From Litoreibacter ascidiaceicola (GTDB taxonomy: Bacteria; Pseudomonadota; Alphaproteobacteria; Rhodobacterales; Rhodobacteraceae): a DNA stretch of 64,000 bases. The position numbers were made by a program, and so were the translations under genes. Below the pieces are notes generated by a model. The model did not search any database and had not been told where the DNA came from. It was given only the letters and a program-made list of their open reading frames with translations. The DNA is taken from assembly GCF_900129235.1 (NCBI RefSeq), contig NZ_FQUV01000002.1, forward strand, positions 1-64,000, written 5' to 3'. This document shows positions 35,660 to 44,541 of this stretch, piece by piece (positions within the stretch are counted from its first letter, which is position 1; each line of letters opens with the position of its first letter).

Positions 35660-36367
35660 CTAGCTTTGTGCGAAGCGTTCTTCGAGGAAGGCTTGCAGTG
35701 CGGCGAAGGCGCGGTCGTTGGAGGACGCTGCAAAGGCCATGCCAGCCTCGGGGCTTTGCGCAGCCGGATTGGTGAAGGCGTGGCTGGTATGGCCGAAGGC
35801 CAGCATCTGCCAGTCGTCGCAATGCTCGGTGAGTTCTTTGGCAAGACCAACTGCCTGATCCGGCGTGGCGAGCGGGTCGTCCCAGCCATGCAGCACCAGA
35901 ACAGACGTGTGCATCTTGGAGCAGCCCGAGGGCGGCGCGTCAAAGATGCCGTGGAACGGGACGACGCCTGCGAGTTTGGCACCGGAGCGGGCGAGATCCA
36001 GAACCGCCTTGCCGCCAAAGCAAAAACCAATGGCCGCAATGTTCGATTTGTCCGCGTCGGGTAGGGCGTGAGCGGTGTCCAGCGCGGCCTGCATCCGCAC
36101 CAAGAGTGTCGCGCGGTCAGCTTGCAGGACATGCATCATCTCGGTGGCTTGCATCTCGTCGCGGGCGGTGCGGCCCTCGCCGTAATAGTCCACCGCGAAG
36201 CCTATGTAGCCCAAGGTTGCCAGCCAATCGGCCTTCCCTCGGGCGAAGTCATCCAAGCCGCCAAAAGCGGGTGTGACCATGACGACGGGGTGCGGTCCTG
36301 CACCTTTCGGGTAGGCGACATAGCCCACGCAGGTGGTGTCTTTGGCGGTGTAGCGAAGTTCGGGCAT
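35660..36367 (-). CDS. Dienelactone hydrolase-family protein
   Basis: The 235-residue alpha/beta hydrolase has the dienelactone hydrolase layout: nucleophile Cys in IGFCFGGKAVLDLA, an acidic residue in LHGWDDPLATPDQAV and His in FGHTSHAFTNP. Substrate is unknown. The start at 36367 overlaps the acyl-CoA dehydrogenase stop (TGATG). It precedes the sulfurtransferase gene by 32 bases. Confidence 0.87.
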   Translation of the reverse strand: MPELRYTAKDTTCVGYVAYPKGAGPHPVVMVTPAFGGLDDFARGKADWLATLGYIGFAVDYYGEGRTARDEMQATEMMHVLQADRATLLVRMQAALDTAHALPDADKSNIAAIGFCFGGKAVLDLARSGAKLAGVVPFHGIFDAPPSGCSKMHTSVLVLHGWDDPLATPDQAVGLAKELTEHCDDWQMLAFGHTSHAFTNPAAQSPEAGMAFAASSNDRAFAALQAFLEERFAQS

Positions 36368-37587
36368 CAGACTTTCTCCTGCGTGTATTTGCGAAGCTCG
36401 GCGCGGGCCACTTGGCGACGGTGCACGGCATCGGGGCCGTCTGCGAGGCGCAGCGTGCGCAGATGCGCCCATTGGCGGGCAAGCGGCGTGTCTTGGGAAA
36501 TACCTTGCGCGCCGAACATTTGCACGGCCTGATCGGTGATTTCCAGTGCGATGCGCGGGGCCTCAACCTTGATCTGGCTGATCCACGGGGCGGCGGCGCG
36601 GGCGTCGCCCTGATCCATCATCCACGCGGCTTTCAGGCAGAGCAGGCGGGCCTGCTCGATCTGCATACGGGCATTGGCGATGTAGTCGTAATTGCCACCA
36701 AGCTGGGCGAGGGGCTTGCCGAACGCCTCGCGCGATAGCGAGCGGCGGATCATCAGTTCCAGCGCCTTTTCGGCCATGCCGATGGCACGCATGCAGTGGT
36801 GGATGCGGCCGGGGCCAAGACGGCCTTGGGAAATCTCGAACCCGCGCCCTTCGCCCAGCAGCATGTTTTCGGCAGGCACACGGACATCAGTGAAGCGGAT
36901 ATGCATGTGGCCGTGCGGGGCCTCGTCGTCGCCGTAAACTTCCATCGCGCGGAGCTTCTCGATACCGGGCGCGTCGGATGGAACGACGATCATCGAATGT
37001 TGCGCATGTTTCGGCCCATCCCGAACTGTACGCACCATGACGATGTAGACAGCACAGCGTGGATCGCCCGCACCAGTGGCCCACCACTTGTCGCCGTTAA
37101 GGACGTAGTCGTCGCCGTCACGCACGCAGGACAGCGCAATGTTGGTCGCATCGGAGGAGGCAACATCGGGTTCGGTCATGAGGTAGGCGGAACGGATTTC
37201 ACCAGCCAGCAAGGGAGCAAGCCATTGCTGCTTCATAGCGTCGGAGCCGTATTTCTCGAACACCTCCATGTTGCCAGTATCTGGCGCGTTGCAGTTGAAG
37301 GTTTCGGGGGCGAGGTGGGCCTTGCCCATTTCCTCGGCCAGATAGGCGTATTCGACGGTGGACAGCGCGTGGCCTGTGACGGGGGACCACAGGTTCCACA
37401 GGCCAGCGGACTTGGCCTTGGTTTTCAACCCTTCGATGATCTCGCTTTGGCGCGGGGTGAGGTCCCAGCGATCGCCGACCTCGACTTCAGCGAAATACTC
37501 GGCATCAAGAGGCGCGATGTCATCGCGTACCATTTCAATCACCGCGTCGCGGATGGGGCGCAGTCTGGCGCTGATCCCTAAATCCAT
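36367..37587 (-). CDS. Acyl-CoA dehydrogenase, ACAD10/11-like
   Basis: The 406-residue flavoprotein starts at ATG 37587. It has TEPDVASSDATNIA, YVLNGDKWWATGA, the EAFGKPLAQLGGNYDYIANARMQIEQ stretch and a typical C-terminal ADGPDAVHRRQVARAEL. The sequence is closest to the ACAD10/ACAD11 subgroup. In animals these are fused to an aminoglycoside-phosphotransferase-like kinase that phosphorylates 4-hydroxyacyl-CoA, and the dehydrogenase part removes the phosphate. Here the kinase is the divergent neighbour, 81 bases away. Confidence 0.9.
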   Translation of the reverse strand: MDLGISARLRPIRDAVIEMVRDDIAPLDAEYFAEVEVGDRWDLTPRQSEIIEGLKTKAKSAGLWNLWSPVTGHALSTVEYAYLAEEMGKAHLAPETFNCNAPDTGNMEVFEKYGSDAMKQQWLAPLLAGEIRSAYLMTEPDVASSDATNIALSCVRDGDDYVLNGDKWWATGAGDPRCAVYIVMVRTVRDGPKHAQHSMIVVPSDAPGIEKLRAMEVYGDDEAPHGHMHIRFTDVRVPAENMLLGEGRGFEISQGRLGPGRIHHCMRAIGMAEKALELMIRRSLSREAFGKPLAQLGGNYDYIANARMQIEQARLLCLKAAWMMDQGDARAAAPWISQIKVEAPRIALEITDQAVQMFGAQGISQDTPLARQWAHLRTLRLADGPDAVHRRQVARAELRKYTQEKV

Positions 37588-37668
37588 AATGTGCCTCCTG
37601 AGATTTGTGCAGAGGGTCGGCGGCAGAGCGACGCTTGTCAATCGCGCAAAGCGGGGTAATGTCGGCAT

Positions 37669-38715
37669 ATGGGCGGGACCACAGATTCAATGATTGCCAG
37701 CTTGAACCCCTACCTTGCCGCGCAGATGCCGGAGTTAGGGGCTATCAAGCGTTTTGAGAAATTCGGAACGGGTCAATCAAACCCGACCTACAAGATGATG
37801 ACCGACACGGGCAGCTTTGTGCTGCGGTCAAAACCTCCGGGCGTTCTGCTGAAATCCGCGCATCTGGTCGAGCGGGAGTTCGAGGTCATGGCAGCCTTGG
37901 CCCAGACCCCTGTTCCCGTGCCGAAGATGCTGCATCTAGCGACGGACGAAGCATCTCCGTTAGGGCGGGCCTTCTTTGTGATGGAATATCTGGAGGGTCG
38001 CATCTTCTGGGACCCGAGCTTGCCTGACCTATCGCCGGACGAGCGTGGTGCGATCTATGACGCGATGGCCGATACGCTGGCGGCGTTACATAGCGTCGAT
38101 GTCGCTGACGTGGGCCTGAGCAGTTTCGGCAAGCCGGGGAATTACTTTGCACGGCAGATTGATCGCTGGTCGCGGCAATACCTTGCCTCTGTCGATACGC
38201 CGGATCGCGGGATGACAGGTATCATGGCATGGTTGGAGCTGCATTTGCCCGACGATGACGGGCAGGTGGCGTTGGTGCATGGGGACTACCGGCTGGACAA
38301 CATGATGTTTGCGCAAGATGCGCCGGAGGTGATTGCCTTGCTGGACTGGGAATTGTCCACCTTGGGGCACCCGCTGGCGGATCTGGCGTATCAATGCATG
38401 CAATGGCGATTGCCCTATGAGGGCGGAATGCGCGGGTTGGGCGGACTGGACCGCGAAAGCTTGGGCCTGCCCTCGGAGCGCGCCTATGTAGCGCGATATT
38501 GCGACAAGCGCGGGATCGCACCGCCCGCAAACTGGCCGTTTTATCTGGTGTTCAGCTACTTCCGTCTGGCCGCTATTTTGCAAGGTGTCGTGGCGCGGGC
38601 GCAGGGGGGAAATGCCTCAAATCCTGAGGCCGCACAAAAATACGCGGCTGCGATACCGGTGCTGATCAAACAGGCAGTAGACATCGCTCATGAACCAAGC
38701 GAAAAAGCCATATGA
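37669..38715 (+). CDS. Aminoglycoside-phosphotransferase-like kinase (ACAD10/11 kinase type)
   Basis: The 348-residue protein has the APH kinase fold: VLRSKPPGVLLKSAHLVEREFEVM, catalytic LVHGDYRLDNMMF and Asp in LDWELSTLGHPLADLAY. It matches the stand-alone form of the kinase domain of ACAD10/11 and the LvaA-type kinase used in levulinate breakdown. The ATG at 37669 is used; ATG 37690 would be seven residues shorter. The fadJ-like gene overlaps its stop by four bases. Confidence 0.87.
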   Translation: MGGTTDSMIASLNPYLAAQMPELGAIKRFEKFGTGQSNPTYKMMTDTGSFVLRSKPPGVLLKSAHLVEREFEVMAALAQTPVPVPKMLHLATDEASPLGRAFFVMEYLEGRIFWDPSLPDLSPDERGAIYDAMADTLAALHSVDVADVGLSSFGKPGNYFARQIDRWSRQYLASVDTPDRGMTGIMAWLELHLPDDDGQVALVHGDYRLDNMMFAQDAPEVIALLDWELSTLGHPLADLAYQCMQWRLPYEGGMRGLGGLDRESLGLPSERAYVARYCDKRGIAPPANWPFYLVFSYFRLAAILQGVVARAQGGNASNPEAAQKYAAAIPVLIKQAVDIAHEPSEKAI

Positions 38716-40823
38716 AACAGGCCCCAAAACACCCCGTCCGGCTCGAGCGCCAAGGCAATGTCGCGCTTATTGTGATCGAGAACCCGCCGGTCAACGCGCT
38801 TGGGGTCGCTGTGCGCCGCGGAATTGCCGCCGCTTTAAACGCCGCGGTGGCGCATGAGCAAACCGACGCGGTTGTGATTGCCGCCAATGGCCGCACATTT
38901 CCGGTGGGGGCAGACATCCGCGAATTCGACATGGCGCCGCAAGAGCCGTCTTTGGGACAACTGTGCAATTTGATCGAGCGGGCGCGCAAACCTGTGGTGG
39001 CGGCCATCCAAGGAACCGCGCTGGGTGGCGGGCTGGAGCTTGCGATGGCCGCGCATTACCGCATCGCGGCAAAATCTGCCCGAATGGGATTGCCGGAAAT
39101 TCACCTTGGCACCCTTCCTGGGGCCGGGGGCACGCAGCGGCTGCCCCGGTTGATTGGCCCGGAACTGGCGCTTGATATGATGCTTTCGGGCAATCAGGTC
39201 GGCGCGGGCATTGCCGCCGAGATGGGGTTGATCGACCTGGTCACCGACAATGATTTGCGCACGGAGGCCGTGGATTATGCCCGCTCCGTTGCTGTAACGC
39301 GACCGACCAGCGCCAACCGGACGCATCTTGCCGATGGCGCGGGGTATATGGCGTCGGTTGCGGCGCGTCGTGAACAGGTCACGATGGAATTGGGCGCAAA
39401 TGCGCTCGCACCGCACAAGATTGTCGATTGCGTCGAGGCCGCTTTGCTGCTGCCGATGGAGACGGGTTTGGACGTGGAGCGATCCGCGTTCGAGGACTGC
39501 ATCGCGTCGCGAGAAAGCGAAGGCCTGCGTCACGCATTTTTCGCAGAGCGCGCCGCCGCGAAGTTCCCCGAAGCAACTGAGGCCAAGCCAGCGCAGGTAG
39601 ACCGTGTGGCAATCGTCGGCGGCGGGATGATGGGGGCTGGTATCGCCATCGCCGCGCTGCAAAGCGGGTTTGCGGTCACCTTGGTCGAGCAGGGCGAAAG
39701 TGGTGTGAACGCGGCGCTGGAGCGCATCGGCGCGTATTACGAACGTTCCGTCGCCAAGGGGCGGTTGTCGGAGGCGCAGGGGGCTGCTGCCCTGACGCAT
39801 TTGCAACTGACCAACAAGCTCGACACGTTGGGCGAGGCGGATTTGATTGTTGAGGCAATTGCGGAAGACTTCGATCTCAAATCGCAAATGCTGGCAGAGA
39901 TTGGCGCGCTGGCGAAGCCGGACGCGGTGATTGCTACGAACACCTCCTATCTGGACCTAGCTGCCCTCGCCGCGGCGAGCGGGCGTCCCGCAGACACCGT
40001 CGGGCTGCATTTCTTTGCACCGGCGCAGGTCAACAAGCTTGTTGAGGTCGGGGTGCATGACACCGCTTCGGCCCAGTCTGTGATGACGGCGCAGGGCTTT
40101 GTGCGGGCTTTGGGGAAAACACCTGTGCGGGCGCGGGTCCATGCCGGGTTCGGGACAGGATATATTGGTAATTCCATTCTTGAGGCTTACCGCCACGCGG
40201 CTGACATTATGCTGGAAGACGGCGCAACGCCGGCGCAGATCGACGGAGCGATGCGGTCGTTCGGGTTTCAATTGGGGCCGTATCAAGTGGCGGACATGTC
40301 TGGCCTCGACATTGCTTATGCTCGTCGCCAGACCAAGCCGCGCGATCCCGATGCGCGGTATGTCGAGATTGCCGACAAGATGGTCGAGCAGGGGTGGCTG
40401 GGGCAGAAATCCAATCGCGGCTACTACATCTACGCCGAAGGGCAACGCCAAGGCGTGCCGAATGGCGACGTGCTGAAACTGATTGCGGAGCACCGTGCAC
40501 AAAAGGGGATCACCCCGCGCACGTTCTCGGACCGTGACATTCGCGACCGCATATTGCTGGCCATCGTGAACGCAGGTGCGCGCTTGTTGGGCGAAGGCGT
40601 GGCGGCGCGCCCCAGCGACATTGACGTCGTCATGATGCTTGGCTTTGGCTACCCGCGCAGCAGGGGCGGCCCGATGATGGATGCAGACGCGACCACGCCG
40701 TCAATCATCGCCTCACGCCTGTCGGTGTTGGCACCCGAAGAGCCGACGCTTTGGGGGGCCGCGCCCGTGTTGACAATGCTGGCGCAGGAGCGCCAGAAAT
40801 TCGCCGAGCTGAATGCCAGCTAG
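38712..40823 (+). CDS. fadJ: Fatty-acid oxidation complex alpha subunit: enoyl-CoA hydratase/3-hydroxyacyl-CoA dehydrogenase
   Basis: The 703-residue fusion has a crotonase domain (about 10-190, with GGGLELAMAAHYRIA and LPEIHLGTLPGAGGTQRL), an NAD-binding domain (VAIVGGGMMGAGIAIAALQSGF, about 297-470) and two C-terminal 3HCDH domains (GFGTGYIGN, RGGPMM). It performs two steps of beta-oxidation. Its start overlaps the kinase gene, linking it to the kinase and acyl-CoA dehydrogenase pair. The end overlaps a convergent gene by four bases. Confidence 0.92.
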   Translation: MKQAPKHPVRLERQGNVALIVIENPPVNALGVAVRRGIAAALNAAVAHEQTDAVVIAANGRTFPVGADIREFDMAPQEPSLGQLCNLIERARKPVVAAIQGTALGGGLELAMAAHYRIAAKSARMGLPEIHLGTLPGAGGTQRLPRLIGPELALDMMLSGNQVGAGIAAEMGLIDLVTDNDLRTEAVDYARSVAVTRPTSANRTHLADGAGYMASVAARREQVTMELGANALAPHKIVDCVEAALLLPMETGLDVERSAFEDCIASRESEGLRHAFFAERAAAKFPEATEAKPAQVDRVAIVGGGMMGAGIAIAALQSGFAVTLVEQGESGVNAALERIGAYYERSVAKGRLSEAQGAAALTHLQLTNKLDTLGEADLIVEAIAEDFDLKSQMLAEIGALAKPDAVIATNTSYLDLAALAAASGRPADTVGLHFFAPAQVNKLVEVGVHDTASAQSVMTAQGFVRALGKTPVRARVHAGFGTGYIGNSILEAYRHAADIMLEDGATPAQIDGAMRSFGFQLGPYQVADMSGLDIAYARRQTKPRDPDARYVEIADKMVEQGWLGQKSNRGYYIYAEGQRQGVPNGDVLKLIAEHRAQKGITPRTFSDRDIRDRILLAIVNAGARLLGEGVAARPSDIDVVMMLGFGYPRSRGGPMMDADATTPSIIASRLSVLAPEEPTLWGAAPVLTMLAQERQKFAELNAS

Positions 40824-41716
40824 GCCTTGGTGACCGCGTTCGCTTTGGCGACGTAATCGACCAGATGTGGCACGTAGTCCTCGGACCCGTCGCCGCCCGT
40901 GTTTACCGCCATAGCAAAGCTGTTTTTCACCGCGCCACCAATCGGGTTGGCAAGTCCCGCCCCGTCAGCCATAGACGCCAGATAGCGCATGTCTTTGAAG
41001 GCGTTGGTTAGAGTGAACTTATGAGCCTCTCGGTTGCCGTCCAAAGCGTAGCCCATGAAGGTCTGGTAGAAGCCGCAATCCATGCGCGAGCCGCGAATGA
41101 CACTATCAAACTGCGCGGTGGAAATGCCGACTTTTTCGGAGAGGGCCAGCGCCTCGGAATACATCGCGGCATAACCCATCGCTAGAAAATTGTTCAGCAG
41201 CTTCATCTGATGACCCTTGCCGGGAGCGCCAAGATGGACAACGCCTGCGCCCGCCCATGTCTCCAAGATCGGTTTGACGCGGCCGAATATGTCATCCGCC
41301 GCACCGACCATGGTCGCGAGCTGACCCGCCTCGGCTTGAACGGGTGTACCGCCAAGCGGCGCGTCGACCATATGGCAACCCTGCGCTGCAAGCTGTTCGG
41401 CCAGCTTGACCGTTGACCCCGGATCAGAGGTGGAGCAGTCGACGACAACCGTACCCTTGGTCATGGCGGGCAGCATGTCGGCCACGATGGCTTCGACCTG
41501 CGGGGAGCCGGGGGCGCAAATATGGATAACACTTGAAGTGCGGGCGACGGCCTTCAGATCACCGACTTCGGAAGCCCCACGTCCGACAAGATCCTCTACC
41601 GCAGCGCGGCTGTGATGCGCGATGACCGTCAACGGATGGCCAGCCGCCAGAATGTTGCTGGCCATCCCGTGCCCCATCAGGCCCACTCCTACGAACCCCA
41701 CACGTTCTTTGCTCAT
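40820..41716 (-). CDS. 3-hydroxyisobutyrate dehydrogenase-family NAD(P)-dependent oxidoreductase
   Basis: The 298-residue protein has an N-terminal Rossmann fold (VGFVGVGLMGHGMASNILAAGHPL), the substrate loop DAPLGGTPVQAEAGQL and catalytic Lys in GKGHQMKLLNN. The family reduces beta-hydroxyacid-type substrates such as 3-hydroxyisobutyrate or tartronate semialdehyde. Start ATG 41716 gives the expected family length. It is divergent from the SDR gene (76-base gap) and convergent with fadJ. Confidence 0.88.
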   Translation of the reverse strand: MSKERVGFVGVGLMGHGMASNILAAGHPLTVIAHHSRAAVEDLVGRGASEVGDLKAVARTSSVIHICAPGSPQVEAIVADMLPAMTKGTVVVDCSTSDPGSTVKLAEQLAAQGCHMVDAPLGGTPVQAEAGQLATMVGAADDIFGRVKPILETWAGAGVVHLGAPGKGHQMKLLNNFLAMGYAAMYSEALALSEKVGISTAQFDSVIRGSRMDCGFYQTFMGYALDGNREAHKFTLTNAFKDMRYLASMADGAGLANPIGGAVKNSFAMAVNTGGDGSEDYVPHLVDYVAKANAVTKA

Positions 41717-41792
41717 TGCATATTCTCCCTTTGCGCGGGAGTGTGACGTCAGATTTCGACCTTCGCAAGCACACACCACAAGGAGCTCTCCC

Positions 41793-42542
41793 ATGTCCGA
41801 CTTCGCCAATTACCCCAGCCTCAAAGACAAACGTGTTTTGGTAACTGGCGGCGCGTCGGGGATAGGGGCGTTGACGGTTGCGGCCTTTGCAGATCAGGGG
41901 GCGAAGGTGGCCTTTCTGGACCGGGATGCGGAGGCAAGTGCTCAGCTGTCGCAAGCAACTGGCGCGTCCCATGCCTTGTGCGATCTGCGCGATATTTCAG
42001 CGATGCAAACGGCGATTGAATCAGTGGCTGAGGAACTCGGTGCGTTTGACGTTCTGGTCAACAACGCCGCCCGCGACGACCGCCATGACTGGCGCGACGT
42101 GACACCGGAGTATTGGGACGAACGCATGCAAAACAACCTGCGTCACATGTTCTTTGCAATCCAAACCGTGGCGCCGGGCATGATCGAGGCCGGACAAGGG
42201 AGCATCATCAATCTGGGGTCAAACTCGTGGATGGAGGCGGGAGGCGGTTTTCCTGCCTACGCGACCGCCAAATCTGCAGTGCACGGCCTGACCCGCACGA
42301 TGGCCCGCGATTTGGGCGACCACCGTATTCGGGTGAACACCGTCGTGCCGGGATGGATCATGACAGAGCGACAGAAGGAATTGTGGGTCACGCCCGAGTC
42401 CATAGAAAAGCACCGCGCCCGTCAATGCCTGCCTGACCTTATCGACCCGATCTATGTGGCGCGCATGGTGCTGTTTCTGGCGTCCGACGACGCGGCAATG
42501 TGCACGGCGAACAATTTTATGGTTGAAGCAGGCTCGATCTAG
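41793..42542 (+). CDS. Short-chain dehydrogenase/reductase (SDR)
   Basis: The 249-residue SDR has TGGASGIGALTV, NNAARDDRHDW, Ser in NLGSNSW and the catalytic YATAKSAVHGL with Tyr and Lys. The start ATG 41793 follows AAGGAG. The Trp-rich NAARDDRHDWRDVTPEYWDER segment resembles sugar or aldose dehydrogenases, but the substrate is unknown. Its stop nearly touches that of the convergent small membrane gene. Confidence 0.88.
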   Translation: MSDFANYPSLKDKRVLVTGGASGIGALTVAAFADQGAKVAFLDRDAEASAQLSQATGASHALCDLRDISAMQTAIESVAEELGAFDVLVNNAARDDRHDWRDVTPEYWDERMQNNLRHMFFAIQTVAPGMIEAGQGSIINLGSNSWMEAGGGFPAYATAKSAVHGLTRTMARDLGDHRIRVNTVVPGWIMTERQKELWVTPESIEKHRARQCLPDLIDPIYVARMVLFLASDDAAMCTANNFMVEAGSI

Positions 42543-42545
42543 GCC

Positions 42546-42761
42546 TCAGGCAAGGATAATTCCCAGCACGACCATCATTAGGCCGACCGCCGACAAGAGC
42601 AGCGCCCCAAGGTTCAATCCGACGGTCGTTTGCATGACAGCCCGCAACTCTTCGTCGCTGAGACCCTGCTTGCGCGCGCGCGCGACTTTGTAGATGCACC
42701 AGATCAGGCCAAGAAGACCCATCATTGTAATCACAGCCCCGAGGGGGATCAGATTGGACAT
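42546..42761 (-). CDS. Small two-helix membrane protein
   Basis: The 71 residues contain two membrane helices (about 5-22 and 48-70) around a polar loop KVARARKQGLSDEELRAVMQTT. I have seen proteins like this in Rhodobacteraceae, but no function is known. ATG 42761 is chosen because the frame further upstream is not membrane-like and runs antisense to the next gene. Confidence 0.65.
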   Translation of the reverse strand: MSNLIPLGAVITMMGLLGLIWCIYKVARARKQGLSDEELRAVMQTTVGLNLGALLLSAVGLMMVVLGIILA

Positions 42762-42899
42762 GGTGTACGCTCCTTCGTGTCTGTGGCGGTGGCCTAGCCC
42801 GTTCCGGCGCATGTCGCAACCGTTTGCACCTTGAAGGCGGGGGCGGGGCTTAGTATCCCCTTGGGCTCTGATCCATTCAAGCGTCAAGGAACCACGCCA

Positions 42900-43160
42900 A
42901 TGTCTGACACCTCCGTCGTCGATAGCACCTACCGTGTCACCGCAGATGAACTGCGCCAATTCGTCGAGCGTTACGAGCGCCTTGATCAGGAGAAAAAAGA
43001 CATCGCCGAAGCGCAAAAAGAGGTAATGGCAGAGGCGAAAGGTCGTGGCTACGACACCAAGGTGCTGCGGAAGGTGATGGCGCTGCGTAAGCGTGATCCG
43101 CAGGATATCTCGGAAGAAGAGGCCGTTCTGGAACTGTATAAAGAAGCGCTTGGAATGTAG
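42900..43160 (+). CDS. gapR: DUF2312 protein, GapR-like nucleoid-associated protein
   Basis: The 86-residue helical protein matches GapR of Caulobacter: TADELRQFVERYERLDQEKKDIAEAQKEVMAEAKGRGYDTKVLRKVMALRKRD. GapR binds overtwisted DNA in front of replication and transcription machinery and is needed for chromosome replication. ATG 42900 gives the normal length. It is convergent with the next gene (five-base gap). Confidence 0.9.
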   Translation: MSDTSVVDSTYRVTADELRQFVERYERLDQEKKDIAEAQKEVMAEAKGRGYDTKVLRKVMALRKRDPQDISEEEAVLELYKEALGM

Positions 43161-43165
43161 GTGGC

Positions 43166-44038
43166 CTAAGGCGTCAAGAACGTGACGCCGGGCATTGCAT
43201 CAAGCAATTCCAGATCCCTGTCATAGAACTCGGAAAGCTGGTTCACATACGCCTCGGTCCAGCCGGGAAGGTCAATTTCCTGCTCCAACGCAGCCGCGCC
43301 AAACTTGTCGAGAAAAGCCGCAATGATGCGTTCCCGCTGGTTTTCGGTCTGGGGCGGATGGGTTTCCAGATAGCTTTCCAAACGGTTCAATCCACCGCGG
43401 CCCATTATCGTGCCGAGGAAATCATTGACGCCTTCGAACCGGTAACCGTCATCTGTGCCGGCGATTGCCTTAAGGATTTGTGGCCAAAGCAACGGGGTAT
43501 CCTCGTTGCACCACAGAGTAATGGGGGCGTCCGGCACCATGGACCGGATGCGCGTGATAAGGCCGGACCATCGCAGCGCCATCGGGTCGGACCCATCGAG
43601 GAAATGCTCGAAATTGGGGTCTTTAGCGCGCTCAAACACGGCTGGAATGAAGGTGGCGGGGTTACGCACCGCAATGCAGAACCGCACGTCCTCACGCGAA
43701 AATAGGTTGCGCAATCTGGCGGCCTTAAAGCTGGCTGTTGGATAAAACTCACCATTGCCGATACTGCGTCCCGGCACACAGAAAAAGCTCTCATGGCTTA
43801 GGACGACACGTTCCGCCTGGTCTTCGTCCATGATGCTATCAAGCAACGCTTCTTGCGTCTCGATCGGGGCGACATCGCCCACCAAGGCTTGCATGGTTTC
43901 ACGGATGGCCGGCCGGTAACGCGAGGGCTCCGGGATAACGATCCCGCGCTGTCCAAGGGTCGCCTTGTTTTTATAAAGGCATTTCAGAAGGTTATCTTCG
44001 TCCGTGCTGTGCGCGCCGACGTGTAGAACGATTTCCAT
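43166..44038 (-). CDS. Hypothetical protein, sulfotransferase-like N-terminus
   Basis: The 290-residue protein begins EIVLHVGAHSTDEDNLLKCLYKNKATLGQRGIVIP, which resembles the P-loop region of sulfotransferases, although the usual Lys-Thr-Gly is replaced by His-Ser-Thr. The later RFCIAVRNPATFIPAVF also resembles sulfotransferase PAPS-binding segments. I recall similar proteins in Rhodobacteraceae with no known function. The role is not established. Confidence 0.6.
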   Translation of the reverse strand: MEIVLHVGAHSTDEDNLLKCLYKNKATLGQRGIVIPEPSRYRPAIRETMQALVGDVAPIETQEALLDSIMDEDQAERVVLSHESFFCVPGRSIGNGEFYPTASFKAARLRNLFSREDVRFCIAVRNPATFIPAVFERAKDPNFEHFLDGSDPMALRWSGLITRIRSMVPDAPITLWCNEDTPLLWPQILKAIAGTDDGYRFEGVNDFLGTIMGRGGLNRLESYLETHPPQTENQRERIIAAFLDKFGAAALEQEIDLPGWTEAYVNQLSEFYDRDLELLDAMPGVTFLTP

Positions 44039-44146
44039 GCGAGCGAGGCCTTGCGAATGTCTGCGGGTTCACGCCTGTTTACCGACCTGTCGGCGGGCAA
44101 TCAAACGTGAAAGCAAATTGAGGGGATAAATGTTTCATTTACGGCC

Positions 44147-44176
44147 TTGCGAAATCACATCCCATCGCATTATAAG
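44147..44176 (+). promoter_or_regulatory. Likely sigma-70-type promoter of tRNA-Thr
   Basis: TTGCGA (44147-44152) and TATAAG (44171-44176) are separated by 18 bases and lie 10 bases upstream of the tRNA. This spacing and match fit a housekeeping promoter. Confidence 0.6.
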
Positions 44177-44186
44177 CGCGCCCAGT

Positions 44187-44262
44187 GCCCCTATAGCTCA
44201 GCTGGTAGAGCAACTGATTTGTAATCAGTAGGTCCGCGGTTCGAGTCCGTGTGGGGGCACCA
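44187..44262 (+). tRNA. tRNA-Thr (anticodon TGT)
   Basis: The 76-base sequence folds into a complete cloverleaf: a seven-base acceptor stem with one G-T pair, a D arm GCTC/GAGC, an anticodon stem ACTGA/TCAGT with loop TTTGTAA (anticodon TGT) and a T arm with GGTTCGAGTCC. The 3' CCA is encoded. A truncated integrase lies just downstream, so its 3' end has probably served as an attachment site. Confidence 0.98.
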
Positions 44263-44427
44263 TTTCAGTATCCAGATTTGTCCGATGACATTCGATTGAG
44301 CCTTGTTTATAAGAGGTTTATCGAGATCGTTTGTCCAGCGCCGTCTTTTCACATTCGACTGCGTTTCCCCACAAAGGGGGTAGATTTGGGGGTGCGATGA
44401 AGTTTGAAAAAAGTGCGTACCCCCACA
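44263..44427. other. AT-rich spacer between tRNA-Thr and integrase remnant
   Basis: This stretch is AT-richer than the flanks and contains G/C-run pairs such as CCCCACAAAGGGGG. I see no gene in it. It is what would be expected as the leader of an element integrated in the tRNA. Confidence 0.6.
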
Positions 44428-44541
44428 ATGCTTCTCAGCGACATCAAGGTTAGGAATCTCAATCCAAAGGAAAAGCCTTACAAAGTTAGCGACTTTGTGG
44501 GCTTTTTTATCCTGATTAAGGTGGGCGGGGCGAAGTCTTGG
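44428..44541 (+). pseudogene. N-terminal remnant of a tyrosine-type integrase
   Basis: Thirty-eight residues beginning at ATG 44428, including LSDIKVRNLNPKEKPYKVSD and a following hydrophobic beta strand, match the start of the arm-binding domain (DUF4102) of P4-type integrases. Homology stops abruptly at 44541, where a piece of an alcohol dehydrogenase gene begins on the other strand. The catalytic domain is absent. Direction and distance (166 bases from the tRNA end) fit an integrase of an element inserted at tRNA-Thr. Confidence 0.8.
44471..44508 (+). terminator. Terminator-like hairpin inside the integrase remnant
   Basis: Two arms of about 14 bases (left from 44471, right to 44506) pair with one bulge and one wobble around a TAGCG loop, with the final T-run TTTTTT overlapping the end of the stem. 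It would stop plus-strand transcription coming from the tRNA. It could be a chance product of the integrase coding sequence. Confidence 0.5.
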
